Origin: Methylosinus sp. H3A
GTDB taxonomy: Bacteria; Pseudomonadota; Alphaproteobacteria; Rhizobiales; Beijerinckiaceae
DNA: 64,000 nt
Assembly (NCBI RefSeq): GCF_015709455.1
Contig: NZ_JADNQW010000005.1
Location: 310,001 to 374,000, forward strand
Reading direction: 5' to 3'
The translations under genes and the position numbers were made by a program. A model generated the notes under the pieces. It was not told where the DNA came from. It did no database searches and was given only the letters and a program-made list of their open reading frames with translations. Positions 52,983 through 61,624 of the stretch are shown in pieces; the stretch's first letter is position 1, and each line of letters starts with the position of its first letter.

Positions 52983-53123
52983 CAGGCGCGTGACCGAGTT
53001 TTGCGGCGTGCTCGACGCTCGTTCGCCCGGCCCCCTCCCCGCGACCTTCCTCCCCCTACCCAAAACCGCGCGGCTCCAATATAGCTTCGCCCAGCCAACC
53101 GACCGCTTAGGGGACTTCCCGCT

Positions 53124-53384
53124 ATGTCGCACGACTCCACTCCGCATTTCCACAATCAGCCGGGCGTCGCCAAGATCAAGGTCGGCTCCAAGGAATTCAT
53201 GTGCATCGGCGCGTTGCCGCCCTTCGACCATCCGCATGTCTTCATCGACATGGGCGCGGCGGACGAGGCGGTCTGCCCCTATTGCTCGACGCATTATGTC
53301 TTCGACGCGAGCCTCGGCCATGGCGCGGCCGATCCGGCCGAATGCGTCTATCATTCCGAGACCGTCCTCGATCCGACCGCCTGA
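53124..53384 (+). CDS. Zinc-finger (zf-CHCC type) protein
   Basis: An 86-residue protein with the zf-CHCC pattern: a cysteine in FMCIGALPPFDHPHVFID with nearby histidines, then VCPYCSTHYVF. Such short proteins accompany complex I or other respiratory complexes; the mitochondrial relative is NDUFS6. The acidic C-terminus (DPAECVYHSETVLDPTA) is also typical. A standard start at 53124 precedes a gene for an FAD monooxygenase by 11 bases on the same strand. Confidence 0.85.
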   Translation: MSHDSTPHFHNQPGVAKIKVGSKEFMCIGALPPFDHPHVFIDMGAADEAVCPYCSTHYVFDASLGHGAADPAECVYHSETVLDPTA

Positions 53385-53394
53385 CGCCGCGCGA

Positions 53395-54558
53395 ATGGGC
53401 GCCCCCTTCGTCGTCGTCGGCGCCGGCATAGGCGGGCTCGCCGCGTCGATCGCGCTGGCGCGCGCCGGCAAGCGGACGCTCGTTCTGGAGCGCGCCGAGC
53501 GAATCGAGGAGGTCGGCGCCGGCCTGCAGATTTCGCCCAACGCCGGCCGCATCCTGCAGGATTTCGGCATGCGGGCCGCGCTCGACGCCGTCGCGGTCGA
53601 GCCTCGCGCCCTGAATATAAGGCGCGCCGCCGATGGCGCCGTTCTGGCGCGCCTGCCACTCGCCGAGGCGCGCGACCGCTGGGGCGCGCCCTTCCGCGTC
53701 TTCCATCGCGCCGATCTACAGAAGGCGCTGCTCGACGAGGCGCTACGCCTCGGCGTCGAGACGCGCGCCGCCGCGCGCTGCGACGGCTTTGCGCAGGACG
53801 CGGGCGGCGTGCGGCTGACTGTGGGCGACGAGACTGTGGAGGCCGCGGCGCTGATCGGCGCCGACGGGCTGCGCTCGACGATTCGCGATGCGCTCGGTCT
53901 GGTGGCGGCGGACGCGCCCCGCCCCGTGGGGCTCACGGCCTGGCGGACGCTGATCCCGATCGACGCCGCGCCCGCCGCTCTGCGCGAGCGGGAGACTCAC
54001 ATCTGGCTCGGGCCGGGCGGCCATATCGTCCATTATCCGCTGCGCGACGCTAGAATCGTCAGCGCCGTCGCCATTCTCGAGGATCGCGCGGATCGCGGCC
54101 CTGCCGCCGATATCCGCACCGGCGAGGAGCTCGTTCGCGCCATGGGGTTCGCGCGCTGGAGCCGCGATCTGCGCGGCCTGCTCGAGGCCGGCGGCGAGTG
54201 GCGACGCTGGCCGCTCTACGCCCGGCCGGAGCTCACGCGCTGGGGCCGCGGCCGCGTGGCGCTGCTCGGCGACGCGGCGCATCCCATGGTTCCCTTTCTC
54301 GCCCAGGGCGCGGCGCAGGCGATCGAGGACGCCGCCGCCCTCGGCCGCGCCTTCGCGGACGGACGCGCGGAGATCGAAACGGCGCTCGACGCCTATCAGT
54401 CCACGCGCGTCGAGCGGGCGATTCGCATTCAGCGCGCCTCGCGGCGTCAGGGCGCCAATTGCCATTACGCCGGGCCGATGGCCGCGCTGCGCGACATCGG
54501 CGTGCGACTCATGGGCGGGGAGGGCGTTCTTTCCCGCAACGCCTGGATTTATCGCTGA
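53395..54558 (+). CDS. FAD-dependent monooxygenase (UbiH/salicylate hydroxylase group)
   Basis: A 387-residue flavoprotein. The Rossmann motif FVVVGAGIGGLAASIALARAG starts it; the DG motif is in LIGADGLRSTIRDAL, and the FAD-ribityl motif is VALLGDAAHPMVPFLAQGAAQAIEDA. These place it in class A aromatic hydroxylases; the closest guess is a salicylate- or 6-hydroxynicotinate-type enzyme. Substrate is not shown by neighbours. It follows the zinc-finger gene closely and its end overlaps the convergent TMEM175-like gene by ten bases. Confidence 0.88.
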   Translation: MGAPFVVVGAGIGGLAASIALARAGKRTLVLERAERIEEVGAGLQISPNAGRILQDFGMRAALDAVAVEPRALNIRRAADGAVLARLPLAEARDRWGAPFRVFHRADLQKALLDEALRLGVETRAAARCDGFAQDAGGVRLTVGDETVEAAALIGADGLRSTIRDALGLVAADAPRPVGLTAWRTLIPIDAAPAALRERETHIWLGPGGHIVHYPLRDARIVSAVAILEDRADRGPAADIRTGEELVRAMGFARWSRDLRGLLEAGGEWRRWPLYARPELTRWGRGRVALLGDAAHPMVPFLAQGAAQAIEDAAALGRAFADGRAEIETALDAYQSTRVERAIRIQRASRRQGANCHYAGPMAALRDIGVRLMGGEGVLSRNAWIYR

Positions 54559-55142
54559 TCCGGCGCGCCGGCGACGATTTTCTCTATGCGCGGATCGGGC
54601 GCGAACCACATGATCGCGACCGCCACATAGAGTCCGAGCGCCAGCAGCGGCGAGACGAAATAGCCCGCCGCTATGGCGCAGAGATAGACCGCGATCGACG
54701 CCCTGCCCTTCACATCGCGGCCGACCGCGCCGGCGAGCGTCGAAGCCGGGCCGTCCGCCCGCAAAATCGCCGCGGTCAGCAGATTATATGCGATCGCCGG
54801 CATGAGCAGCGCGGCGCCGTAGAGAATCGTCGGCGCGCTGGCGAAATCATTGTCGGCCATCCAGGCGGTGGCGAAGGGAATGAGCGACAGCCAGAACAAG
54901 AGATGCATGTTCGCCCACAGCACGGTCCCGTCCACCCGCGAGACGGCGTAGAGCAGATGATGATGATTGTTCCAATAGATGGCGACATAGACGAAGCTCA
55001 GCGCATAGCTGGCGAAAGTCGCAGCGAGAGGCGCGAGCGCCGACCATTGCGCGCTGTGCGGCGCTTTCAGCTCGAGCACCATTATGGTCACGATGATCGC
55101 GACGACGCCGTCGCTGAAAGCCGCGAGCCTGTCCTTCTCCAT
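54549..55142 (-). CDS. TMEM175-like potassium channel (DUF1211)
   Basis: A 197-residue protein with about six membrane helices. The family signature AFSDGVVAIIVTIMVLELK lies at residues 8-26, where the Phe/Ser-Asp and the following isoleucine line the pore in characterised members. A histidine-rich stretch (WNNHHHLLYAV) follows helix three. TMEM175 homologues of bacteria are potassium-leak channels. GGAG lies eight bases before the ATG. The gene ends inside the FAD monooxygenase gene by ten bases. Confidence 0.88.
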   Translation of the reverse strand: MEKDRLAAFSDGVVAIIVTIMVLELKAPHSAQWSALAPLAATFASYALSFVYVAIYWNNHHHLLYAVSRVDGTVLWANMHLLFWLSLIPFATAWMADNDFASAPTILYGAALLMPAIAYNLLTAAILRADGPASTLAGAVGRDVKGRASIAVYLCAIAAGYFVSPLLALGLYVAVAIMWFAPDPRIEKIVAGAPDQR

Positions 55143-55280
55143 CGTTTCGCTCCCCTCGCGCCCGCCTCCGGGAGTGGACGCATCGCGGCGAAAAAAAGGC
55201 CGCGCCCCCACGGACTTGGCGCCTATGTCCGCCGGCTGATAATGATGACGAATTGGTTACGCTGCAACGAGGGTCCGCCC

Positions 55281-56120
55281 ATGCCTCTCGCCCGCGCCGC
55301 GATGATCGGCTTTTTCGCCTGCGCCGGCCTTGCCGTCGCAGCGCCGTCGGCACGCGCGGAAGATGCGCCGACGCCGGCTCCCCTCCCTACTTTCGCCGCC
55401 GCGGAAGAGGGTTGGATCGTGACGATTCGCGCCATCGGCGCGCTCACCCCGAGCTTTCCGGGCTCGGGCACGCTGCGTCCCTACCCGTTTCCGTCGATCA
55501 GCTTCCGGCGCATCGGCGAGGCCGAGCTGTTCTCGGCGCCGGACGACGGATTCGGTTTCGCGCTCATCGACTCCAACGGCTTTCGCGCCGGCCCGGTGGC
55601 CAATTTCGTGTTCAAGCGCGGCCAGCGCGACGGTCTCTACGGCCTGCACACCGTCGAGCTCACTCATGAGATCGGCGGCTTCGCCGAATATCAGGGCGAG
55701 CATTTCCGCACGCGCGCGGAGCTGCGGCAGGGCATAGACGGTCACAAGGGCTTCGTCGCCTCGCTGGGGGCGGATGTCTATGGCGGCGACGGCCGCGCGA
55801 CCTTGTCCTTCGGACCGCGCCTCAGCCTCGGCGACAATCGATACGCCAACGCCTATTTCTCCGTGTCGCCATTCGAGGCTCTGGTCAATGGGCGCATCGA
55901 GCCCTATGAGGCCAATGGCGGTTTCACGGCGGCCGGCGGCCTCGCCACCTTCCGCTACGACTTCACCAAGGACACCAACGCCACCATTTACGGCGGCCTG
56001 CAGCGGCTGACGGGCAGCGTCGGCTCGAGCCCGATCCCCAATGATATCGGCTCGCGCAATCAATTCACCGCCGGCCTCTCGATCGCGCGCTCTTTCGAGC
56101 TGCGCGGGTTCGGCTGGTGA
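55281..56120 (+). CDS. MipA/OmpV-family outer-membrane protein
   Basis: A 279-residue protein with signal peptide (ARAAMIGFFACAGLAVAAPSARA) and a mature beta-barrel-like sequence: WIVTIRAIGALTPSFPGSG, PYPFPSISFRR, then alternating hydrophobic strands (RTRAELRQGIDGHKGFVASLGAD, ATLSFGPRLSLGDNRYANAYF, NATIYGGLQRLTGS) and a terminal aromatic GFGW. This is the MipA/OmpV family, which are scaffolds or porins of the outer membrane. GAGGG lies about eight bases before the ATG. A hairpin overlaps the stop and follows it. Confidence 0.87.
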   Translation: MPLARAAMIGFFACAGLAVAAPSARAEDAPTPAPLPTFAAAEEGWIVTIRAIGALTPSFPGSGTLRPYPFPSISFRRIGEAELFSAPDDGFGFALIDSNGFRAGPVANFVFKRGQRDGLYGLHTVELTHEIGGFAEYQGEHFRTRAELRQGIDGHKGFVASLGADVYGGDGRATLSFGPRLSLGDNRYANAYFSVSPFEALVNGRIEPYEANGGFTAAGGLATFRYDFTKDTNATIYGGLQRLTGSVGSSPIPNDIGSRNQFTAGLSIARSFELRGFGW

Positions 56121-56146
56121 AGCGCCGCCAGTGCGCGCGGCGCTTC
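56119..56146 (+). terminator. Hairpin at the end of the MipA-like gene
   Basis: Perfect ten-base stem (gaagcgccgc 56119-56128 / gcggcgcttc 56137-56146) with an eight-base loop, starting at the stop codon and followed by ttgactctc. It probably ends or reduces transcription before the next gene. Confidence 0.5.
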
Positions 56147-56183
56147 TTGACTCTCGCTACGATGAGTGCAAGTCTCGCTCACC

Positions 56184-56552
56184 ATGGCCGATAGATTACG
56201 CTCGATCTTCTTCCGGCGACTGGCGCTGGGGCTCTATACGCTGACGATCATCGTCGGCGCGCTGGGCTTCGCGTCGCATCGCGGCCACGGCGGGGCGGGC
56301 GTCAGCGTCTTCGAGGATCGCGCCGCCTTCTGCCAGGATTTCCAAAAGGCCCATAGCGTGCCCAAGACGCCCTTCGTCGTCTGCTGCGACGCATGTGTCT
56401 CCAGCGCGCCGCCGACCCTCCCGGCGGTCATTACGCATATTATTTATCGTTTCGAGATTTCCACGCGTTTCGATTTCGCCTCTCGCCTCGGTCGGGATCT
56501 CGATGAGAGCCCGGACAATCTCCGCTCGAGAGCGCCGCCCTCCTTCGTCTGA
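56184..56552 (+). CDS. Small exported or membrane protein, DUF2946-like
   Basis: A 122-residue protein with an N-terminal hydrophobic segment (LALGLYTLTIIVGALGF) and a mature part holding cysteines in AAFCQDF and VVCCDACVSS. The C-C-x-x-C group with earlier His-rich SHRGHGG recalls DUF2946 proteins, which often sit near copper or TonB genes; this match is weak. The start could be GTG 56166 or ATG 56184; neither has a clear SD. A strong terminator follows at 56571. Confidence 0.6.
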   Translation: MADRLRSIFFRRLALGLYTLTIIVGALGFASHRGHGGAGVSVFEDRAAFCQDFQKAHSVPKTPFVVCCDACVSSAPPTLPAVITHIIYRFEISTRFDFASRLGRDLDESPDNLRSRAPPSFV

Positions 56553-56570
56553 TACGTCGATGCGGCCCTC

Positions 56571-56600
56571 CCGGGCGCAATGCGCCCGGCTTGTTTCCTA
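56571..56600 (+). terminator. Rho-independent-type terminator after the small exported gene
   Basis: Eight-base GC stem ccgggcgc (56571-56578), loop aat, gcgcccgg (56582-56589), followed by cttgtttcct. Placed 19 bases after the stop at 56552. Confidence 0.7.
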
Positions 56601-56670
56601 AAGCAGCTTCCTCGCTTCGTTCTGCGTTCTCTCGCGCGGGCGTCGCATAGGCCACAGGAACAAGAAGCAC

Positions 56671-56708
56671 GAATCGTCGCCCTCTTCTCCCGAGAGAAGC
56701 GACGATTC
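56671..56708. other. Long hairpin in the 56.6-57 kb gap
   Basis: gaatcgtcgc and gcgacgattc are exact reverse complements; inside, ttctc pairs with gagaa after a four-base bulge. No gene adjoins it directly. It could be part of an unannotated small RNA or an attenuator. Confidence 0.4.
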
Positions 56709-56998
56709 CAGCGGACTTCCGCGAGCGCTCGCCGTCTCAGATGGCGGACCCCGCAGTTGCGTCACCCCATGTCTCATCCTCGACGCGCCTTTCCCCGAGG
56801 CGTGGAATCTCCCCCCGATACGAGGCGGGTCATGGCGACGGAAATGCGGTTCAGAGCCGGTGAGGCTCGCGGAATCTGTCGACCGACTTGCAAGGTGGAG
56901 ATCGGACCTCCCTCCGATGACTGCGCCTAGTGAGCGAGCGCCGAGCGGACCTCGACGGGTTCATGCCGCCTCGCTCCTCTTGTCGGCCGCCACTGCGC

Positions 56999-57026
56999 GG
57001 CGCTCCCTCTCCCCCGGGGGAGCGCC
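56999..57026 (-). terminator. Hairpin after fahA
   Basis: Nine-base stem ggcgctccc / gggagcgcc lies about 50 bases beyond the fahA stop on the minus strand. No T-run on that strand, so strength is uncertain. Confidence 0.45.
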
Positions 57027-57074
57027 GCCCTTGGCCCGGCCGCTCCCGATATGTCCCGCAAATTGCTCCGGCGC

Positions 57075-58082
57075 TCAGCTCGCGACCACCTCCTGCTCGA
57101 TCGCGCCGAAGATCGAATGGCCCTGCGCATCGCGCATTTCGATCCGAATGCGGTCTCCCGGCTTCAAAAATTGCGTCCGCGCCGCGCCGCCGACGAGACT
57201 CTCCACGACGCGCTGCTCGGCGAGACAGGAATAACCGAGCCCACCCTCGGCGATCGGCCGGCCGGGCCCGCCATCCGCTGCGCGATTCGACACAGTGCCG
57301 GAGCCGATGATCGAGCCCGCCGCCAGCGCGCGGGTGCGCGCGGCATGGGCGATGAGGCGGCCGAAATCGAAGGTCATGTCGACGCCGGCGTCGGGCCGGC
57401 CGAGCGGCGCGTCATTGACGAAGGAGAGCAGCGGCAAAGCGAGCGTCGCGCCGTCGAAGGCGGCGCCGAGCTCGTCCGGCGTTACCGCGACGGGTGAAAA
57501 GGCCGAGGCGGGCTTCGATTGAAAAAAGCCGAAACCCTTGGCGAGCTCGCTCGCAGTGAGGCCGCGCAAGGTCACGTCATTGACCAGCATGACGAGGGCG
57601 ATGCGCTCGCGCGCGGCCTCGGCCCCGACGCGAGCGGGAACGTCGTCGGTGACGACGGCGACCTCCGCCTCGAGATCGAGGCCGAATTTCTCGTCGATGA
57701 AGGGGATGGGATCGCGCGGGCCCAAAAATCCGTCCGAGCCGCCCTGATAGATCAGCGGATCGCTCCAGAAGGCGGCCGGCATCTCGGCGCCCCGCGCTTT
57801 TCGAACCAGCGCGACGTGATTCACATAGGCCGAGCCGTCGGCCCATTGAAAGGCGCGCGGCAGCGGCGCGGCGCAATCATTCTCGCGAAAGCGAAAGGAC
57901 GGCAGCCCCCCCGCCTCCAGCCGCTCGGCGAGCGCGGCGAGACGCGGCGCCGCGCGCGGCCAATCATCCAGCGCCGCCTGCAGAGTCGGCGCGATTTCCG
58001 CCGCCTCGGTCGCGCGCGTCAAATCCCGCGAGACGACGACGAGCCGTCCGTCACGTCCCTGCTTCAAAGAAGCGAGCTTCAT
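57075..58082 (-). CDS. fahA: Fumarylacetoacetase
   Basis: A 335-residue hydrolase that splits fumarylacetoacetate into fumarate and acetoacetate, the last step of homogentisate breakdown. Metal-binding residues fit the FAH fold: FGLDLEAEVAVVTDDVP and ERIALVMLVNDVTLRGL, then GFGFFQSKPASAFSP. IIGSGTVSNR is also conserved. This is the shorter bacterial type rather than the 420-residue animal enzyme. GGAG precedes the ATG at 58082 by about six bases. It follows hmgA on the same strand with a 105-base gap that includes the 43-base repeat. Confidence 0.92.
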   Translation of the reverse strand: MKLASLKQGRDGRLVVVSRDLTRATEAAEIAPTLQAALDDWPRAAPRLAALAERLEAGGLPSFRFRENDCAAPLPRAFQWADGSAYVNHVALVRKARGAEMPAAFWSDPLIYQGGSDGFLGPRDPIPFIDEKFGLDLEAEVAVVTDDVPARVGAEAARERIALVMLVNDVTLRGLTASELAKGFGFFQSKPASAFSPVAVTPDELGAAFDGATLALPLLSFVNDAPLGRPDAGVDMTFDFGRLIAHAARTRALAAGSIIGSGTVSNRAADGGPGRPIAEGGLGYSCLAEQRVVESLVGGAARTQFLKPGDRIRIEMRDAQGHSIFGAIEQEVVAS

Positions 58083-58144
58083 GTCCTCTCCTTTCTTTCC
58101 GTGTTTCATTGAAACAGGGAAAGACTCCAGGCTTTTGTATCGAC

Positions 58145-58187
58145 GCGTTTCCAACGCCGAACCGGCGTCCACTTCGGCTGGAAACGC
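58145..58187. repeat. 43-base palindromic repeat element, copy 2 (inverted)
   Basis: Reverse complement of the element at 21149-21191 with three mismatches; outer arms gcgtttcc (58145-58152) and ggaaacgc (58180-58187) are identical. It sits at the end of hmgA, just before the fahA start. Confidence 0.85.
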
Positions 58188-59486
58188 TCAGGGCGCGCCG
58201 TCGAAGCGACGGCCGAGCCCGGCCCAGCAATCGGCATAGTCCTTTTGCAATGTCTCGAGCGTCGCGGCATAGCGCGTCGGATGCTGCGGCAACCGCGTCT
58301 CCAGCATGAAGGCGAGCGTCCCCTCGAGCTTTTGCGGCGTCAGCGCTTCGGCCGTCGCCTGCTCGAAGCTCTGCGCGTCCGGCCCATGCGGCAGCATGCT
58401 ATTGTGCAGCGAGACGCCGCCGGGGAGAAAGCCCTCCGGCTTGGCGTCATAGCGCCCGTAGATGAGCCCCATGAATTCGCTCATCACATTCATGTGGAAC
58501 CAGGGCGGCCGGAAGGTGTGCTCGGCGACGAGCCAGCGCTCGGGAAAAATCAGAAAATCGATATTGGCCGTCCCCTCCCGCTCCGAGGGCGCCGTCAGCA
58601 CGCAGAAGATCGACGGATCGGGATGATCGAAGAGCAGCGCGCCCACCGGCGCGAAGCGCGCGAGATCATATTTGTAGGGCGCGTAATTGCCGTGCCAGGC
58701 GACGACGTCGAGCGGCGAGTGATCGAGCCCGCAGATGAAGAATTTGCCGCCCCATTTCACCGTGAGCCGGCACGGCCGCTCCGCATCCTCGAAAGCGGCG
58801 ACCGGCGTCTCGAAATCGCGGGCGTTGGCGAGACAATTGGCGCCGATGGGCCCGCGGTTCGGCAGAGTGAAAGGCGCGCCGTAATTCTCGCAGAGATAGC
58901 CGCGCGCCTGCCCCTGTACGAGCTCCGCCTTGAATTTCACGCCGCGCGGAATGACGCCGATCTCGCCGGGGGCGACCTCCATCGCGCCGAATTCCGTGAC
59001 GAAGCGCAGCGCGCCCTCTTGCGGGACGAGCAGCAATTCGCCGTCCGCGTCATAGAAATAATCGTCGGTCATGGAGCGCGTGACGAAATAGAGCCCCGCC
59101 GCCATGCCACTCTGCGCGTCGACGTCGCCCGCGGTCGTCATCACGCGCAGGCCGGCGAGAAAAGTGAGCGCGCCATAGGGCATGGGCGGCGGGCCCCAGC
59201 GATAGCGGCCGAACGGCAGATCATGCTCGTCGCGCGCCGGCGCGCTTTTCCACAAGGGAAGATCGAGCCGCTCGAACCGCCCGACGTGACGCACGGACGG
59301 GCGAATGCGATAGAGCCAGCTGCGCGCATTGGCGCCGCGCGGCGCGGTGAAGGGCGAGCCCGACAATTGCTCCGCATAGAGCTTGTAAGGGCAATGCTGC
59401 GGCGAATTCTGCCCGACGGGCAGAGCGCCGGGCAGCGCCTCGCTGGCGAATTCATTGCCGAAGCCGGACATATAGCGGAGAGTCAT
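58188..59486 (-). CDS. hmgA: Homogentisate 1,2-dioxygenase
   Basis: A 432-residue iron-dependent ring-cleaving dioxygenase that opens homogentisate to maleylacetoacetate. Start [26 protein letters not shown] is diagnostic; iron ligands are in [18 protein letters not shown] and [15 protein letters not shown]. Length is normal. It starts two bases after the hpd stop on the same strand, so hpd-hmgA-fahA form one unit, with maiA divergent. Confidence 0.96.
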   Translation of the reverse strand: MTLRYMSGFGNEFASEALPGALPVGQNSPQHCPYKLYAEQLSGSPFTAPRGANARSWLYRIRPSVRHVGRFERLDLPLWKSAPARDEHDLPFGRYRWGPPPMPYGALTFLAGLRVMTTAGDVDAQSGMAAGLYFVTRSMTDDYFYDADGELLLVPQEGALRFVTEFGAMEVAPGEIGVIPRGVKFKAELVQGQARGYLCENYGAPFTLPNRGPIGANCLANARDFETPVAAFEDAERPCRLTVKWGGKFFICGLDHSPLDVVAWHGNYAPYKYDLARFAPVGALLFDHPDPSIFCVLTAPSEREGTANIDFLIFPERWLVAEHTFRPPWFHMNVMSEFMGLIYGRYDAKPEGFLPGGVSLHNSMLPHGPDAQSFEQATAEALTPQKLEGTLAFMLETRLPQHPTRYAATLETLQKDYADCWAGLGRRFDGAP

Positions 59487-59489
59487 GGC

Positions 59490-60599
59490 TCACGCTCCCG
59501 CGCGCAGCACGCCGCGCTTCACCTGATCGTCCTCGATCGACTGAAACAAAGCGCGGAAATTGCCTTCGCCGAATCCCTCGTCGCCCTTGCGCTCGATGAA
59601 CTCGAAGAAGATCGGCCCGATCACCGTCTTGGAAAAAATCTGCAACAGCAGCTTGTGGCCCTCGCCGTCGATCAATATTCCGAGCTCGCGCAAGCGCTCG
59701 AGCTTCTCGCCATGCCCTGGAAGCCGCTCCTCGACGCGCGCGTAATAAGACTCCGGCGGCGCCGGCATGAATTGCAGACCCCGCGCCCGCAAGGCCGAGA
59801 CCGTGCGATAAATATCGTCGCAAGCACAGGCGACATGCTGAATGCCTTCTCCCCGATAAGCGACGAGATATTCCTCGATCTGACTCTTGTCGTCGACGCT
59901 CTCGTTGATCGGAATTCGTATCTTCCCGCATGGGCTCGTCATCGCGCGCGAATGCAGGCCGGTGAGCTTTCCCTCTATGTCGAAATAACGAATCTGCCGG
60001 AAGGAAAAGAAGCGCTCGTACCACTCCGCCCATTCGTCCATATGGCCGCGATAGACATTATGCGTGAGGTGATCGATCACGGTGAGGCCGACGCCTTCTG
60101 GGCGCGGATCGCATGCGCCGGTCCAGCGAAAATCGACATCCCAGATCGAGCCGCGCTCGCCATAGCGATCGACGAGATAGACGAGCGCGCCGCCGACTCC
60201 GACGAGCGCCGGAATCTTCAATTCCATAGGCCCGATCTTGGTTTCCGCCGCGCTCGCGCCCAAGGCGAGCGCGCGCTCGAAAGCGAAGCGCGCATCCGTG
60301 ACGCGAAAGCCCATGGCGCAGGCGCAAGGCCCATGCGCGCGCGCGAAAGCGGCGGCGAAGCTGTCCGGCTCGGCGTTGAGGACGTAATTCACATCGCCCT
60401 GTCGATAGAGCGTCACATTCTTGGAGCGATGGCGCGCGACGGCGACGAAGCCCATCTCTTCGAGCAGAGCCGCGAGCTTTGCTGGCTCGAGATGCGCGAA
60501 TTCGACGAATTCGAAACCATCCGTCCCCATCGGATTTGCAGCGGCCTGCGGATTTTCGCCGATCTGCGGATTTTCAGCGGTCTGCGGAGAAGGCGACAT
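59490..60599 (-). CDS. hpd: 4-Hydroxyphenylpyruvate dioxygenase
   Basis: A 369-residue enzyme that converts 4-hydroxyphenylpyruvate to homogentisate, the entry of tyrosine catabolism. The iron ligands are the His in TVIDHLTHNVYRG, the His in GIQHVACACDD and the Glu in FFEFIERKG. The N-terminus has about 20 extra residues made from a three-copy 18-base repeat coding PQ-x-x-(E/A)-N at 60534-60587, ahead of the usual GFEFVEFAHLEPAKL start. GGAGG lies six bases upstream of the chosen ATG. It is divergent from maiA, with 89 bases between. Confidence 0.95.
   Translation of the reverse strand: MSPSPQTAENPQIGENPQAAANPMGTDGFEFVEFAHLEPAKLAALLEEMGFVAVARHRSKNVTLYRQGDVNYVLNAEPDSFAAAFARAHGPCACAMGFRVTDARFAFERALALGASAAETKIGPMELKIPALVGVGGALVYLVDRYGERGSIWDVDFRWTGACDPRPEGVGLTVIDHLTHNVYRGHMDEWAEWYERFFSFRQIRYFDIEGKLTGLHSRAMTSPCGKIRIPINESVDDKSQIEEYLVAYRGEGIQHVACACDDIYRTVSALRARGLQFMPAPPESYYARVEERLPGHGEKLERLRELGILIDGEGHKLLLQIFSKTVIGPIFFEFIERKGDEGFGEGNFRALFQSIEDDQVKRGVLRAGA
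60534..60587 (-). repeat. 18-base in-frame tandem repeat at the Hpd N-terminus
   Basis: Three consecutive 18-base units each encode Pro-Gln-x-x-(Glu/Ala)-Asn. Units differ at a few bases, and copy changes keep the frame. Confidence 0.85.
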
Positions 60600-60688
60600 T
60601 TCGGCCTCCTTGCGATTCGAGCTCGCCTTCAACATATTGCGTCCGGCCGCCGATTGAAGGGCCGGCGGGCGGCCGGGAGGCGCCTCGC

Positions 60689-61321
60689 GTGAAGCTCTAT
60701 GATTATTTTCGTTCGTCGGCGGCCTATCGCGTGCGGATCGCGATCGAGCTGAAGGGTTTGGCCGTAGAGCGCATTCCCATCCATCTCGCGCGCGGCGAGC
60801 AGCGCCGGCCCGATTATCTTTCGAAAAATCCGCAAGGCCTCGCGCCTGCGCTCCAGCTCGACGACGGAACCATAATCACGCAATCATTGGCGATCATCGA
60901 TTATCTCGACGCGCTGGCGCCGCAACCGCGGCTGACGCCCGCCGATCCTCTGCTCGCGGCGAAGGTGCGCGGCGTCGCGCTCGCCATCGCCTGCGACATT
61001 CATCCGCTCAACAATCGCCGCGTGCTCGACTATTTGCGCGAGCGGCTCGGACAGGACGATTCCGGCGTCGACGACTGGGTCCATCATTGGGTGCTGAAGG
61101 GCGGGCTCGAGGCGGTGGAGCAACTCGTCGAGCCCGGCCCCTTCTGCTTCGGCGCGCAGCCGACGCTCGCCGATGTCTGTCTCGTGCCGCAGCTCTTCGC
61201 CGCGCGGCGCTTCTCGACGCCGCTCGACGCGCTGCCGAAGCTACGCGCCGTGGAGGCGCATTGCCTCGCTCATCCCGCCTTCGCCGCGGCCGAGCCGTCG
61301 CGACAGGGCGACGCCGAATGA
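60689..61321 (+). CDS. maiA: Maleylacetoacetate isomerase (GST zeta class)
   Basis: A 210-residue glutathione-dependent isomerase turning maleylacetoacetate into fumarylacetoacetate. The zeta-class motif S-S-A-A-Y-R-V-R is at residues 9-16 (YFRSSAAYRVRIAIE), followed by NPQGLAPALQLDDG, ITQSLAIIDYLDAL and the C-terminal domain (ACDIHPLNNRRVLDYL). It starts with GTG, with GGGAGG about eight bases upstream. It is divergent from hpd and completes the homogentisate pathway, which then yields fumarate and acetoacetate. Confidence 0.94.
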   Translation: MKLYDYFRSSAAYRVRIAIELKGLAVERIPIHLARGEQRRPDYLSKNPQGLAPALQLDDGTIITQSLAIIDYLDALAPQPRLTPADPLLAAKVRGVALAIACDIHPLNNRRVLDYLRERLGQDDSGVDDWVHHWVLKGGLEAVEQLVEPGPFCFGAQPTLADVCLVPQLFAARRFSTPLDALPKLRAVEAHCLAHPAFAAAEPSRQGDAE

Positions 61322-61624
61322 CGACATGCGACTCGACGCTTTTGTCGTGGTCGCGACAAGGATGAAAGCGAGACGAAAAGAAATAAGTTCTTTTACATCG
61401 CTATCACTCGACGAGTTCCTTCTCTACCTCGAGCGCATCGCAACAGTCTATGCCGCGCCCGTCACATAAAAGAGAAAGTTGCAGCATAGTACAATTGCCG
61501 ACAAAAATGGCGTTGAAGGAGCATTTGTCTTCGGTATGATTTCTGCACAATGCGGCGCGACCCGCCGCGACTCTCGTGAGCGACGACGCAATAGGGTTCG
61601 AGCATCGAGCGAGGAGTAACGCAT
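61322..61624. other. Intergenic region between maiA and peroxiredoxin gene
   Basis: This 303-base gap is AT-richer than its surroundings and holds no gene that I can support. It contains the likely peroxiredoxin promoter at 61513-61540 and no clear terminator for maiA. Confidence 0.5.
61513..61540 (+). promoter_or_regulatory. Possible peroxiredoxin promoter
   Basis: TTGAAG (61513-61518) and TATGAT (61535-61540) with 16 bases between lie about 85 bases upstream of the start at 61625. The -10 is one base from consensus. Confidence 0.4.

Larger units (their letters stand above)
56601..57074. other. Non-coding stretch with two hairpins
   Basis: I see no gene in this interval. It holds a ten-base perfect stem (56671-56680 / 56699-56708) with a further inner stem, and a nine-base stem (56999-57007 / 57018-57026) that is placed as terminator of the minus-strand fahA gene. 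The remainder is plain GC-rich sequence without recognisable features. Confidence 0.5.
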
